In this document: piece by piece, positions 35,505-46,960 of the stretch
Numbering within the stretch: the first letter of the stretch is position 1
Layout of the letters: every line of letters starts with the position of its first letter
NCBI GenBank assembly: GCA_907163375.1
Contig: CAJQUW010010485.1
Coordinates: forward strand, 124,001-188,000
Direction: 5' to 3'
Length of the DNA: 64,000 nucleotides
Origin: Prostheceraeus crozeri
Lineage: Eukaryota > Platyhelminthes > Polycladida > Euryleptidae
The notes under the pieces: generated by a model
Database searches by the model: none
What the model was told of the DNA's origin: nothing
What the model saw: the letters and a program-made list of their open reading frames with translations, nothing else
Translations under genes and position numbers: made by a program

Positions 35505-35727
35505 GTAATACATGCCCACTCCGCCCTCCTCTTGCAAGAACAAAACGACTCAAGAACTCTTTTATTCGCTTTTGCCATACCTAACCTCCTGTCTTCAGTG
35601 TCTTTCTTCAACACTTTCCTCTTGAAATTTGAACTGTTAATGAATTTGTAATTGTTCTCACCGAGCTGCCAGTAGGCTCATAGCCTTCCTGTATGTAAGA
35701 CAAAAACAAAGCTATTATTATTATTAT

Positions 35728-36900
35728 CAAATGGCTAGCCTGTTCCGAGAAATGTTGAAATTTCAAAATGGTGGATACAAAACCTAAACTGCATTCTGGA
35801 GTTTGCTTAATATGCATCATGCACAATAACAAGTCAGTTGCAGGTCCTGACAGGTTCCTAAAAGGCTTTGAGAGATGATATTCTTAATCATACATGAATC
35901 TGCGGTCTGCATCAGATTGATCAAACCTGCAACTGACTGGTTATTGATGCACAATTCATATTAAGAGAGCTCCAGAATGCAGTTTCAGTTTTATATCCGC
36001 CATTTTGAACTTTCAACATTTTTCGGAACAGGCAGTCCATAGAGTAGGGAATAATAGGTAGAGTATCGACTCAAAAAAGCATCTGTATACAATGAAAATT
36101 TTTGTATGAAAAGATTCAGTTTTTGCGGTAATTGCGTTCCTGCGGTCAAAAAATTATTTGAGCAGTTTTGAAAAAGCTAAATTTTTGCCAATTGAAATGC
36201 TACCGACATGACGCCCCGTTGTAAGTAGAATGAAACAAGTTGGATATCAAAAGGAATGAATATTCGCTAACAAGCATCGTAACTAAGCGGAAATTATGCT
36301 GATGCTCAAGGAAATCTGATGTAGCAATTATAATGTAAGTCTTCATGGAAAAGTCGAGTTTTATTGTGCTGTCGTGGCTAAAATTTCATGTTCCTAGTTC
36401 AATTTTCATCATCATGATTTTATGATTCATTAAATTAATGCTTCACTTCTTGAATCTGAATGGTGATGTGGCACCATTTACATCTTTCAAAGTTAATTGA
36501 AATCATTGTCTTTGATTCTGTTATTCTGCTCTACCAGTGGCAGGTTGCTTATAATATCATTACACTTAAGAAGATTCTCATGAGATTCAGCATAAAAGCA
36601 ATATCAGGTCATCGAATTGCCAATTTAACAAACATTACCTCACCAAGGCTGTGAGACACGGTCTATCTCTAAAATAGTATCATTTCCTTCTGCATTATAC
36701 TATCATGATCACTCAATTCCGTTGTAATTTCTTCAAAACTGCATAAATGCGCATATCTCACATTTGGAAACAATTCCGACTGTATCCCCCACGAGTTCAT
36801 TTGATAAGATCGAAAGTTTATGCACATTGAGGATTTAATAAATGCGGAGTTACCACTCTACCTAATGTACCTACTCTATGGGCTAGTCATTTGATTTGCC
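35728..36900. repeat. Foldback element interrupted by new-family copy 1
   Basis: The left arm 35728-35855 (CAAATGGCTAGCCTGTTCCG...) pairs with 35920-36037 and, after the insertion at 36038-36880, with the continuation GGCTAGTCATTTGAT at 36881-36895. The arms are about 120 bp with high identity and a loop of about 65 bp. The inner part contains GTCAGTTGCAGG on both arms. Confidence 0.85.
36038..36880. mobile_element. New TIR family, copy 1
   Basis: Starts CATAGAGTAGGGAATAATAG and ends with the complement of CATAGAGTAGGTACATTAGG. It is flanked by 36030-36037 (AGGCAGTC) and 36881-36888 (GGCTAGTC), a slightly decayed 8-bp duplication. 843 bp, no frame. It shares most of its length with the copies at 44566-45401 (inverted) and 55637-56484 (same orientation). 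Confidence 0.88.
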
Positions 36901-36959
36901 AACAATGATAATTGATAAGACCGTGTCAAAGTACATAGAACCGCATAGAAACAATGCAA

Positions 36960-37205
36960 TGATCAAGATACAATGCAGTTTCGGTTTTATGCCCGCCATC
37001 TTGAATTTTCGGCAATTTCACAAAGAGGGCTGACCGCATGAGTTTCTAGCTATTATATTTGAATAGAACGGGTCAAATACATAGGAAACTGCTGACAAAA
37101 TGCTTGGGATTTTTTTTTTAATTCAGCACCAGAATTCAGTTTCGGTTCTAGTGTCCGCCATTCTGAATTTCGTCAATTTCTCGAAAAGGGCTAGTTGCAT
37201 GATTT
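36960..37205. repeat. Two direct copies of a foldback-arm unit
   Basis: GCAGTTTCGGTTTTATGCCC (36966) and CAGTTTCGGTTCTAGTGTCC (37138), each followed by GCCAT(C/T)(T/C)TGAATTT and a GGGCTGACCGCATG / GGGCTAGTTGCATG tail, repeat the unit seen at 35976-36040 in the foldback. The three units are degenerate relatives. Confidence 0.75.
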
Positions 37206-37290
37206 TTAACCATGATTTCCGAAATTTTCATGCAAAAATACATCAGTAACCGTCGAGAAACACAATGGGAAATTTTCAAAATGAAACCGC

Positions 37291-38025
37291 CTCTCCTGGT
37301 ACACTGTGAGGCAGGAATGTGATATTCCTTGTAGCCGGTAGCATGGCCAATTTGCAGCTAAAGATAATGAAAGCGTCATGACAACCTATGTTGCTGTTGC
37401 AGATAAACAACCGAAATTTATTTTAGGTACAGCACGGTTTCAGCAATTTCACTCTCCTTTAGATCTATGTAGCAACATTTATCCAACGATCAGTGTCTGA
37501 CCGCAGTTGAAATTGCTATCACCAAACGGCTATTGCCTGTTGTAGTCCCACTAATTTGCGCATAGCGAGAAGTCGAATTTCCAATTGATAAGTCTGTCGA
37601 TCGAACTAAATACTGAAAAATAGGACTTTTGTTGAATTATATTGAGCCGATTCTTAGCTCATAATTGGCGTTGATCTGACGCGATCAAATGATTCGCTAG
37701 TAACGAAAACAATCAGCAACAATGACCGAAATGCATCATCACGTAAGTGATATGAATACCATCTACACGTACCCCTGTCAGAATACAGTTAAAGCAAGAA
37801 GTCGAATCGAACAAGAAAAAAGAATTGCCTATCTCAATTCACAATCTTCTGTTGGATTCACTGAACTCATGTCTTTATTACGGTACATGAAACATGTTGT
37901 AATAGGAAATAATTGTCTGTCTGCAACAACAACATCGGTTGTAATGACGCTTTCATTTCTTTAACTGCAAATTGGCCAGGCTACTGGCTACAAGGAATAT
38001 CACATTTCTGCCTACTCTGGGAGAT
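37291..38025. mobile_element. TIR element of about 735 bp, superfamily unknown
   Basis: Inverted arms of roughly 100 bp (37311-37408 and 37914-38012) start GCAGGAATGTGATATTCCTT and share TGTAGCC, GGCCAATTTGCAG and GAAAGCGTCAT. The interior has an 80-codon frame (37722-37964) that runs into the right arm and resembles nothing known. The target duplication is not clear. Confidence 0.75.
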
Positions 38026-38228
38026 GTCTGACTTAGAAGTGCAATGAGAATTATAAAAATGAATTTGAATGCTCAAATGAACGCTAGATCATTACGTCAT
38101 GAAGTGCACCAACTCGTAAGTACATGGATCTAGCCGAACAAATGGAATTTTGCGATGTTTGACGCTCCGTTACTTGGAGGACGACTAGAAGTACAACTCA
38201 AGATTTGTCGTTTTTCTGATGTTGGGTG

Positions 38229-40704
38229 CAGTGGCTAGAGCATTTAATCGATTCCGCACGATTAATCGTGCGACGGAATCAATCGCGCGCTTCTTGAATG
38301 ACCAGGAATCGTGCAATTTTTTTGCGATGTGACTTCTCAATGAAATTTGCTTGATGAGATAACAACAATATTTCTATTCATTCTTTCATCGTTTGAGATA
38401 ATTGTATTGCGCGGGTGTTCGATCCGTATCCACTTACTGTTACCCATGTAGGAAAATAATTCATGACCACAAACCCGGTACTTCCCTGTTCGTTATCAGT
38501 TTTTGACTAATGCTACAATCAGTCATGTGACTTTTCTGGTGATTGCTGAAATTTCGGTTGCACTCCCTGTTCCAGCATCTAACACAAATTTCTTAGATTT
38601 AAATTGACCAAATGCACGTGCGTGCGCGTGCCGTGCCGTGGCCAGGGTACACGGTCGATCATTAATTAATGCCTGATTCACATTCGGCATGCACACTAAG
38701 GCTGCGTTTACACGTGCAACTTGATTGCTGACACTTTTCGATCCATGATGAGTCAGAAAAGAATGTACAAACAATTGAAGTATATGTATGCATTCAATAA
38801 TTGTGCTTCATGAGTCACCAGACAATAGCAATCTAGCGAATGGTGATAAAGAGAAATGTATTAATTCATCAGCTTATCATCCTCTGAGTGTCAGTAAAAA
38901 GTGGCAGATAAAGTTCAACACGGCTGAACTTTAGGTGACACTCGGAGGATGATAAGCTGATGAATCAAAGTATTTCTCTTTATCACACAGAATTAGACAG
39001 GTCGTCTCTTCTTCCGTTTGACTAGAAGGGAAGCATTGGAACATGTTACGTAAATGAAATGGCACAATCTCCTGACTAGATAACATAGCAATCGAACAAT
39101 GAGCAGCCAGTTCAACATTAAACACGCCGAATTGTGCAAAGTTTCAGTGACAGTTATCAACCGGATCACACAGCAAAGAGACACAGACGATGTCAAGTTC
39201 TACAGAGAAGTTTGTGAACGTTTCTTCATGCGCTTGCTAACTTTTTTTAAAATGATCGGAGGACCCAACATTATCGAGAAAACTTTTGCGCAATGATCTG
39301 AATTCTTCGAATCTGAAGGAATCGTGGCGATCGGAGCATTATGAAGGAATTCAGAGCAATCCACAAGCGACGCACGACTATTTTTCCTATCTCTGAAAGG
39401 TATTAAATATTTCTTTTTGCCCACTTATTAAGTTCCTGCATGTACCATCTGTTTTGAATTGGTTTGCTCTTCTAGCAAAGTGATACGATTAAACAAACTA
39501 ATTCTGTGTCTTTATCACCATTTGCTAGATTGCTATTGTCTAGTGACGCACGAAGCACAATCATTGAAGGCATCCCTTTACTTCAATTGTTTGTCCATTC
39601 TTTTCTGACTCATCATGGACCGAAAAGTGTAAGTAATAAAGTTGTACATGTAAACGCAGTCTAAGAACATAACCCGGTAGCAATTGCACTTGCAGATTTG
39701 CTAATTGCGGTACAAAGATTGTAGAGTGCCAGTTCGCCTGGGCATGCAATAGAAATGTCCTCAGAAACAGAAATAGAAAAGTCCTCAGACTTGAACTATT
39801 TAAGCATAAAACTTCCTTGGCAGCAGTAGACGCTCCGCTTTTCTCCCTACAAGAGGACTCGCCAGTTAAGCTCGGAATTGTCCAAAAGTAGCCTAAAATA
39901 TCTGGAATGGCTGAGCAAGCTGAAGGACTGCACAACTGGCTGCTTTGTGCCTATTTATCCTGGCTTCACCGTGTGATGATGATCACAAGGATTATGGAGT
40001 GCCAATTCTAGATATTTTAAGCTAGTCTGGGCCATTCCAAACCGTGCTGACGACCCCATGCAAGGGAAAACTCAGTGTCTAAGCACAGAATTTTTGTGCT
40101 TAAAAGTCTTCAAGTTTGAGTGCATCTCTCTATAACATTTGCTTATGTTTTGAAAACTTAATAAGTCTAATAGCTTGATTTAATTGATGTATAATAATGT
40201 TTGTTTCAGGACTGATAGAAGAAGCAGCAAATACCTACACACCTACAACCATGTTCGATAAAATATGATTGATAAAGACCAGAAGAACTGAAAATGTGAA
40301 ACAAAGATATTAATAATATAGCCTATACTTACTTCATAGTTCATCCACATGATGTAGTACTTGCATTGCTTCCTTGATGGCAGTTTTGTAGTAGAGTCTT
40401 ATTAATAGATGATCAAGACTTTTTATGTGTTCTGATTAATAAAGCTGTTTTCCCAAGAATTTACAAATACAGGATCGACTTTATTAATACGATAGTTATA
40501 ATTTCAGTCTAGATAGGCTGTTCGAGTGTCACATGATCTCAAATTTAAGGAAAGTTTTTGACAAAAAATTGTCAAGAAATGAAAAATAATGCAAGATAGC
40601 TTAGCTGTAGACTTCTAGTCACTGAATCTCAAAATATTCAAAATCGCGCGATTTTCGATTAATCGTGCGCTGAATCGCACGATTCGGAATCACGCCCGCC
40701 ACTG
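38229..40704. mobile_element. Non-autonomous hAT element with 8-bp duplication
   Basis: The ends CAGTGGCTAGAGCATTTAAT and (reverse complement) CAGTGGCGGGCGTGATTCCG are flanked by GTTGGGTG (38221-38228) and GTTGGGTA (40705-40712). The subterminal parts are rich in the word AATCGTGCG and its complement, likely transposase-binding repeats. No transposase remains. The interior holds a nested inverted repeat (38700-39661). Confidence 0.85.
38700..39661. repeat. Inverted repeat containing a second hairpin
   Basis: The arms 38700-38850 and 39510-39661 are about 150-bp diverged inverted copies (GCTGCGTTTACACGTGCAAC at the left end). Directly inside, 38844-38984 is a separate hairpin with approximately 48-bp arms (GATAAAGAGAAATGTATT.. 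against its complement). All arms share the word GATAAAG at their inner borders. Confidence 0.82.
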
Positions 40705-40712
40705 GTTGGGTA

Positions 40713-41581
40713 ACAATCTACAAATAAAAATAGCAAGAAGTGTGTGCGTCCGCGCGGGCATTGTGAAGAAAGCGTCAGTAGCTCTCGCAATAATACGGTT
40801 CGTCTACATAGTCCATGATTTTGACACTCTGAATATCCAAAAGCAATCAATTTTTTAATTTTCTCTCTTTTTTTGCAATCAGCTCTTAACTCTCATGGAT
40901 GACAGTTTTTCTATTCTTTCAATGATGAATGAACTAATTAATCGAAGCTGATGATTGATGTCCTATGTATCCTAATTCTGCAGGCCTACTCTTCCATAGC
41001 ATATGATGATTAAGGCTGTTATAATTTGGTTTGTCCGTGTATTCGTAATTAAGATTTGTAAGATTATATCATTCAATAAAGGAGTGCCAAGTGCAGTTAC
41101 TGCATCGGTACGAGTAACAAAATGCCTACGATTGAAGTTGATACTACTTGCATCATTTTTTTCATAAATAGGTGCAATACTGTCCAAGGTTTTCCTTATT
41201 ACCGGTAATATTATGATAACAGTCATTCTTGAAGCAATCTTTCTATTAACTACATGTTTTCCCCTGCGATGAGGAGACAATTCTCTTAGCGTATAACGAC
41301 TGAACAAAATAGTTTTCAGCATTGTGGAGGAACAGCGAGACCATGTAAGAACATTTCATTTTCCACCGATATGTTGCGCCAGCCCTTTTCAATGTGCTCA
41401 CTGGAGTAACATCAGTAAGACATGGACACGGAATTCGTTGTGTGATGAGCGTTTAGATTTGATCGACAGACATAAGACAGTGTACAGACACAGGGATGAA
41501 TGAAATCATAATGAAGGCACGAAAGCTATGACAACGAGTACATAAAAGACAACGAGTACCGAATAAGCGAACTCTAAAATA
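40713..41581. other. No gene; includes start of inverted arm
   Basis: Up to about 41260 no feature is recognised. From there to 41581 the sequence is the left arm of the large inverted repeat described at 41260-45760. Confidence 0.45.
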
Positions 41582-43073
41582 CAGATTGTTTCATAAAGAA
41601 TTGAAATGGGTAAGCGTAAATTGCTTATAGAAAGTCGTTTTTCCAAGTTCAACAAACCGTATATGTTTAGAGAGCTACGTTTTTCTGAAAGTGCTCTTGT
41701 GAAAGTTTAATGACTATCCTCCAAATATAGCAGTTAGTAGACTAAATAATGCTTTAATCTTTTGCAATTTGTTTAGAATTCATTTCTCATTTTCATCGCT
41801 AACCAGAAAGTGTGACTCATCACTCTCACGCATGCATAAAGCACAGGCAGACGAGAACAATGCTGTGTAATCGAAAGATTTCGAATTCATTCATTTAATT
41901 TGTTTTGTGTCTCTCAGTAACATGCGAACTGCTGTACTGAAAACTTACCAGAAAAGCTATCTTAGGGGTCAAGCTGAGGCTTTGATCCCAAGTAGCCGGC
42001 CAGTTACCATTGTGTCGCAACAATTAAAGGTCCCCAAAAGTACTGTTTACTTTTGGTTGCGAAGAGGCTGTCAGCGGCCTGATGGAAAGTCTTCTGGTCG
42101 ACCAAGGATGACTTCTCGCGGGTCAAATCGCTAGATCACCAGTGTGGTTGATAGTGATCCCTTTACCTTTTTATCTGAGATTTCAGCAGGTTCAAATCTT
42201 TCCAGGACAACTCTTTGGAGACGACTTATGGAGTTGAACCACTCCAGTCGTAAGAGACCATCGAAGCTGAATCTGCCCGAGCGACACAAGAAACTGAGAC
42301 TACAGTGGTCAATGAAACGTTGCCACTGGTGGAATCAGCTGCCACCGATGAGGCAGCTGTCCGATAAAAAAATTCAAAGATGGACGTCCACGCCAATTGG
42401 ATGAAGTCTGGGCAAGACATTCCTAATCGTTTTTTTACATCGAGGAGTTAGGACCATTGCAGGAAATTACTCATCTGGGGAGCCATTTGGAGTGATGGAT
42501 ATAGTTCCCGGCATGTTATGAGGTAAAACATAAACTCCGAACTTGTTCGAAGGCTCCAAGAATATGCTTATCCTTTAGCATTCAGCTAAGGGGGACATGG
42601 ATTACAATGTTCCATGCCATCGTGCCTGGGCAACTCAATTCTATAAAATACAGGCAGGGATGCGACTGGCCGACAAGGTCTCCTGACTTAAATCCAATCG
42701 AGCATGTCTGGTCTATCTTGAAACGGCGAATTCGTCGACGACTTTGTCGTGGCAATGATTTGAATCGGTTGGAATCTTTAGTGAGGCAGGAGTGGAATCA
42801 GATTGATCAACAGATGATCAGAAATTTGATCGACAGTATGTCTAATCGTATCCAAAAAGCAATACAACTTAGAGGAGATGAATCTGGCTACCAGGGCTAC
42901 CAAACGCACCCATCAGTCCTTTGATGGACTAAGCCCATACTGGGACAACATATTACGAAGAAAGATATTTAATATGATATAGGAAACAAATTATAGTTAG
43001 AAACAATTATAGTTAGAAACTTGCTGTTTACTATAAAATGTTGCCAATGTCTAACTATCCATGAAATGGACTG
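41582..43073 (+). mobile_element. Tc1-like element 3
   Basis: The ends CAGATTGTTTCATAAAG and (reverse complement) CAGTCCATTTCATGGATAG are flanked by TA (41580-41581 and 43074-43075). Excision rejoins the two parts of the inverted arm exactly (CTCTAAAATA with AAGCGTAGGACATT, as found uninterrupted on the other arm near 45430), which fixes the boundaries. Confidence 0.9.
41907..42924 (+). pseudogene. Tc1-like transposase, frameshifted
   Basis: N-terminal HTH (TIVSQQLKVPKSTVYFWLRR), GRPR linker (GKSSGRPRMTSRGSNR then a stop), and second HTH (NLSRTTLWRRLMELNHSS). The catalytic middle (42400-42600) is badly broken, with the first catalytic Asp region lost. The end is well kept: RSPDLNPIEHVWSILKRRIR with the Glu, then WNQIDQQMIRNLIDSM. 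Multiple frame changes make it dead. Confidence 0.85.
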
Positions 43074-43863
43074 TAAAGCGTAGGACATTACTGCTTGCAC
43101 TACACGAACAAAATAAGGAAAAATATAGACGAGGAAAATTTAAAATATAGAAAAATTCTATCATTAAAATAAAATAATGTATTAAATGTCAATGAATGGA
43201 AAAAAACTCTCAAACAAAAAAATTATGATCAATTTCCGTGGCAAGAGCAAATTCGATGAATGTCTTGAAACAGCAGATGGCTACATGCATTTCAAGAAAT
43301 TGAATTCGAACAAAAGTCCATGCATTGCATTTTGCCTCGTGAATGTGAGTTTGACCTCAATTGCACATTTCTTCAATTAGGTAATCTGTTGTAGTTGTTA
43401 TTTCCTTTAACCTGTAGGGAACGCCACATGGGTCCTTTTGAGGGATCAAATTCTTTTCACTTATCGTTATCTTCTACTTCATCTTCTCCTCAATCAAAGC
43501 ATTAAATTTCATTCTGACGCAATTGACATGTGCAAGCATCTGGGCGACCAGACCTGCAGATTAAGTTTTGTCAATACATATAAGCAATTTCCGCAATTAC
43601 TACACTGCCCAACACACAGTGTGGCAGACAGGTAGGAGTTCTCGAGTAAGTCATCAATTTTTTTTCTCACTCTACTTATATTTACACAGTACTTTTTTTC
43701 ATTACCTACCATTTGAATATTTTCAACATTTACATTGTGTTTTATTCTTATTTTTCACATTGGTTTTGCTTACTGAATAGTTTGATTTGTGATTTAATTC
43801 ATTATAAACTGTGTTTCACCTAAGGTTAGCTCTTGCTAATTTATCAGTCGTACTTTTCTATAC

Positions 43864-44440
43864 AGTGGTTATCCGCAAAAGCTGATCAACAAATTCAGCT
43901 CGGTATCGGAGAAGTGTCGTGAGTTTGGAACAAAGAAAGTGATATCAATTAGAATGCCATTCAAGGTTGACCAGTGCTACAATTGGCTGAAGATGAAGCT
44001 CAAGAAGGAAGTGTCAGCTGTGTATCCGGACGTAGACTTGCGAGTATTTCCAGTTACTCAGCATCTTTGACGTCCTCAATTGAAGGATCCTTTACTTCCA
44101 GAAACCAAATAAAGTGTCATTCATGAATATACAGGTAAAAAAAACCTGTGGAAGCTGTTATATCGGCAGAACGGAGCACAGACTTGCCCAAGAAATCGCG
44201 GAGCAAGTTCCACGCTGGGTTGAGGGTGGACGACGTCAAGTCAGGAAGATGAACAGCAGCATAACTCGACATCTTCCCACCTGCACACCGAGTATACCGG
44301 AAAAGTCATGCTACAGAATTCCACGCAGAGGTCTGAGTAAAGCTCATCTTGGAGTTTTGGAAGCTCACTTTATGAATAGTTCTCAGGCAGACCCTTATGT
44401 TCTGAAGGAGACTGTCTTGATCCTGATCTTTCCTTGGTGA
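43864..44440 (+). pseudogene. Penelope-like element: C-terminal RT part + GIY-YIG endonuclease
   Basis: 43864-44070 reads SGYPQKLINKF, TKKVISIRMPFKVDQC and a stop after PVTQHL. A second frame from 44114 gives KKTCGSCYIGRTEHRLAQEI and AEQVPRW (GIY-YIG with the catalytic Arg and His/Glu region), SSITRHL, then LGVLEAHFMNSSQADPYVLK and the stop. This arrangement is the standard Penelope-like C-terminus. A possible intron precedes it: donor GTAGG after 43632 and acceptor TTTTCTATACAG before 43866 would join an upstream frame in phase, but that exon has no clear homology. Stops make the copy inactive. Confidence 0.8.
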
Positions 44441-44565
44441 TTATTTTTCCTTTTTTGTTTAATATTTTTTTCCATTTATTGACATTTAATTTATTGCTTT
44501 ATTCTATTGACAGATTTTTTTATATTTGATATTTCCCTCGTCTTTCATTTTGCTTATTTTGTTCC

Positions 44566-45401
44566 CATAGAGTAGGTATATTAGGTAGAGTGGTTTATTA
44601 AATCCCCAATGTGTATGCACTTTCGATTTTCTTAAATGAATTCAAAGGAGATACAGTCGGAATTGTTTCCAAATGTGAGATATGCGCATTTATGCAGTTT
44701 TGAAGAAATTACAACGGAATTGAGTGATCCTGATAGTATGAAGCAGAAGGAAATGATAGTATTTTACAGATAGTCCGTGTCTCACAGCCTTGGTGAGGTA
44801 ATGTTTGTTAAATTGGCAACTCGATGACCTGATATTGCTTTCCTATCGCACCTCAAGAGAATCCTCTTAAGCGTAATCAGTCAACAGCTGCCAATGGCAT
44901 GGCGAAATCTAGATTCACATAATCAAAGACAATGATTTCAATTAACTTTGAAAGATGTAAATGGGTCCACATCACAATTCAGATTCAAGAAATGAAACAT
45001 AAATTTAGTGAATCATAAAATCAAGCCGGTGAAAATTGAACTAAAAACTTGACATTTCAGCCAAGAAAGCACGAATAATATCACGACTTTTTCATGAAGA
45101 CTTCCACTATAACATGGAGCATGAAATTCGCTTGATGATCAGCTTGATTTCCGCTTAGTTGGGATGATTACTAGCAAATATTCATTCCTTTTGATATCCA
45201 ACATGCTTTATACTACTAACAACGGGGAGTCATCTCGGCAGTATTTAAATTGGCAAAATTTTGACTTTTTTAAAACTGCTCAGATAATTGTTTGGACCAC
45301 GGGAACGTAATCTTAATCGTAAACGTAAAAAACGTTATCTTTTCAAACAAAAATTTTCACCTGTTTGAGTCGACACTCTACCTATATATCCCTACTCTAT
45401 G
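44566..45401. mobile_element. New TIR family, copy 2 (inverted)
   Basis: Starts CATAGAGTAGGTATATTAGG and ends with the complement of CATAGAGTAGGGATATATAG. It is flanked by a perfect 8-bp duplication TTTGTTCC (44558-44565 and 45402-45409). 836 bp, no coding capacity. This copy defines the family ends. Confidence 0.95.
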
Positions 45402-45761
45402 TTTGTTCCTGTAGTTTTAAGTAATAATGTCCTACGCTTTATTTTAGAGTTTGCTTATTCGGTACTCGTTGTCTTTTATGTACTCGCTGTCATAGCTTTC
45501 GTTCCTTCATTGTGATTTCATTCATCCCTGTGTCTGTACACTGTGTTATGTCTGTCGATCAAATCTAAACGCTCATTACACAATGAATTCCGTGTCCATG
45601 TCTTACGATGTCACTCCAGTGAGCACATTGAAAAGGGCAACATATCGGCGGAAAATGAAATGTTCGAACTTGGCTTTGCTGGTCATCTACAAAGTTTTAG
45701 CACTGCAATTATTTTACCTCGCTATCAATGGAAGTTTCTAGTTCATCATGATGGCCACCCT

Positions 45762-46960
45762 CTGTTTGTGACTGTTATTGTGCAATGCATGTTTGATTCT
45801 ATTGATGAATGTGATGCGATGGATTCAAAGAAATGATATCAGATTTATTCGTTAGTGCTCTGATACAATTAGATAGACTAAGAAATTCTACAATGCGAGT
45901 CTTTGTTTGCAAATTTGTGGTTAATTTGAGTCTAATGGATGGGGAAGCTGAGGCATACATTGCAGCATAAAGTATGTGGAAAACCACTTCTAATATCAGT
46001 CTGCTCTCATTTTTTATGAAATTAAGTCGGCAATGCCTAAAGTACGTGTCATTTAATATTGACAATAGATGTACAGTAGCCGCACTTACTCCATGACTTT
46101 TAAATAGCCAACAGTCAACTCGGGTGGCCAGAATGTCCAGCGAACTATATCTTGATAGAATTTATTGAGACTGCCTATTCGCATCATAATTCAATAAAAA
46201 CAATATCGGCGGTATCAGATGTCAGCGAGACCCGAAATGCACTTGACCTCAAGGTAGCATCTACACTAAGAAATAATTTATAGAGCATGATGGCTTTCAG
46301 GGTTGATTGCAGTCTATTTGAAAACCTTTAAATTAGAGGTCAAATAGGAACTAGATCAATTATATTTTCATCGAAGTAAGGACTTTACTAGCACGTGCAT
46401 GGCAGTATTGAAATCTCTATATGATGATGTCGATGAATTCGGAAAACACAATTAATCGCAATGTTTGAATTATGAATTTTTAAATCCATCAAGGCTCATT
46501 GGTGTGTCAAATTACAATCACTTCCTTGTTTCCCACATTTGCAGTTTGATTCACTTTTTGATCAGTGTACACAATTTTGCATGATTTTTCAGCATCAGCA
46601 AATCATAAGGAGAAGGAGGGTAATCAAGTAATGCAAGAATAGGCAGAAATAAATAAACTATTATATGCGGCAGTGGGTGAACGGGTTGCATTTATGGCGA
46701 TCTATTATGGCAAGCTTACCTTTCGTCTACTGATAGCCTTTACCGATACTGATGTTCATTTGTTTAATTTCTCGCACGTGTTGATTACCGACTTCAAGGC
46801 CATTACAAATTCGTCAAAATGACTATGTATAGGCAGCTCAATTATAGGCAAATAGTAAAAGTCAAGCAACACGAAAGAAAAGAAGAATTGCAAGTGGAGA
46901 AAGTCGAAGCTTTCGTGATGGTGGGTGGAAGTTTGTTCTACGCACGGCAGCATTACACGG
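45762..46960. repeat. Dispersed repeat B, copy 1 (about 46120-46760)
   Basis: Shares ordered blocks with 50650-51410: CAGAATGTCCAG, GGCGG..ATC..ATGTCGG-like text, CACTTGA, AGGTTGATT, TTTGATTC, ACAATTT(T/C)(G/A)CATGA and ACTGATGGCCTT. The copies are strongly diverged. No coding frame. The remaining flanks carry nothing recognisable. Confidence 0.65.

Larger units (their letters stand above)
29397..35584 (+). pseudogene. Reverse transcriptase C-terminal part of the old LINE, in three pieces
   Basis: Piece one starts ADDVIVLHFLRDPFEDRL (the Tyr of YADD is a TAA stop) and runs to IGLPVNPSKCA. Piece two reads LLGVTLSHNMRWHEHVDTVI, KASKRLFILRFMRKS and ENRALRIIGAE, the usual C-terminal domain of CR1/jockey-type LINE reverse transcriptases. 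Piece three gives RTKRLKNSFIRFCHT and then a stop at 35582. A frameshift near 33740 and the YADD nonsense change show it was already decaying. Confidence 0.85.
29397..35725 (+). mobile_element. Old LINE, split by a second LINE and a hAT
   Basis: Three pieces are collinear on the plus strand: 29397-29524, 33349-33831 and 35513-35725. The last ends in an (ATT)n tail, consistent with a LINE 3' end. Removing the LINE at 29525-33344 with one copy of CAGT, and the hAT at 33832-35504 with one copy of GTAATACA, rejoins the reading frame across both junctions. No endonuclease domain was found upstream, so the copy is 5'-truncated. Confidence 0.88.
41260..45760. repeat. Large inverted arms flanking a Penelope-like element
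   Basis: 41260-41581 plus 43074-43210 is the inverted, diverged counterpart of 45760-45402 plus 44565-44430. Well-matched blocks include GAACATTTCATTTTCC, CCAGTGAGCACATTG, CATTCATCCCTGTGTCTG, and GCGTAGGACATTA. Each arm was later hit by a different transposon (Tc1 at 41582, new-family copy 2 at 44566). Penelope-like elements are known for inverted or direct terminal repeats, so these arms may be its terminal repeats or two inverted copies of its 3' end. Confidence 0.75.

Noticed and set aside
40338..40410. Minus-strand exon ending in GTAAGT
   Set aside because: It lies inside a non-autonomous hAT element and no acceptor or neighbouring exon fits.
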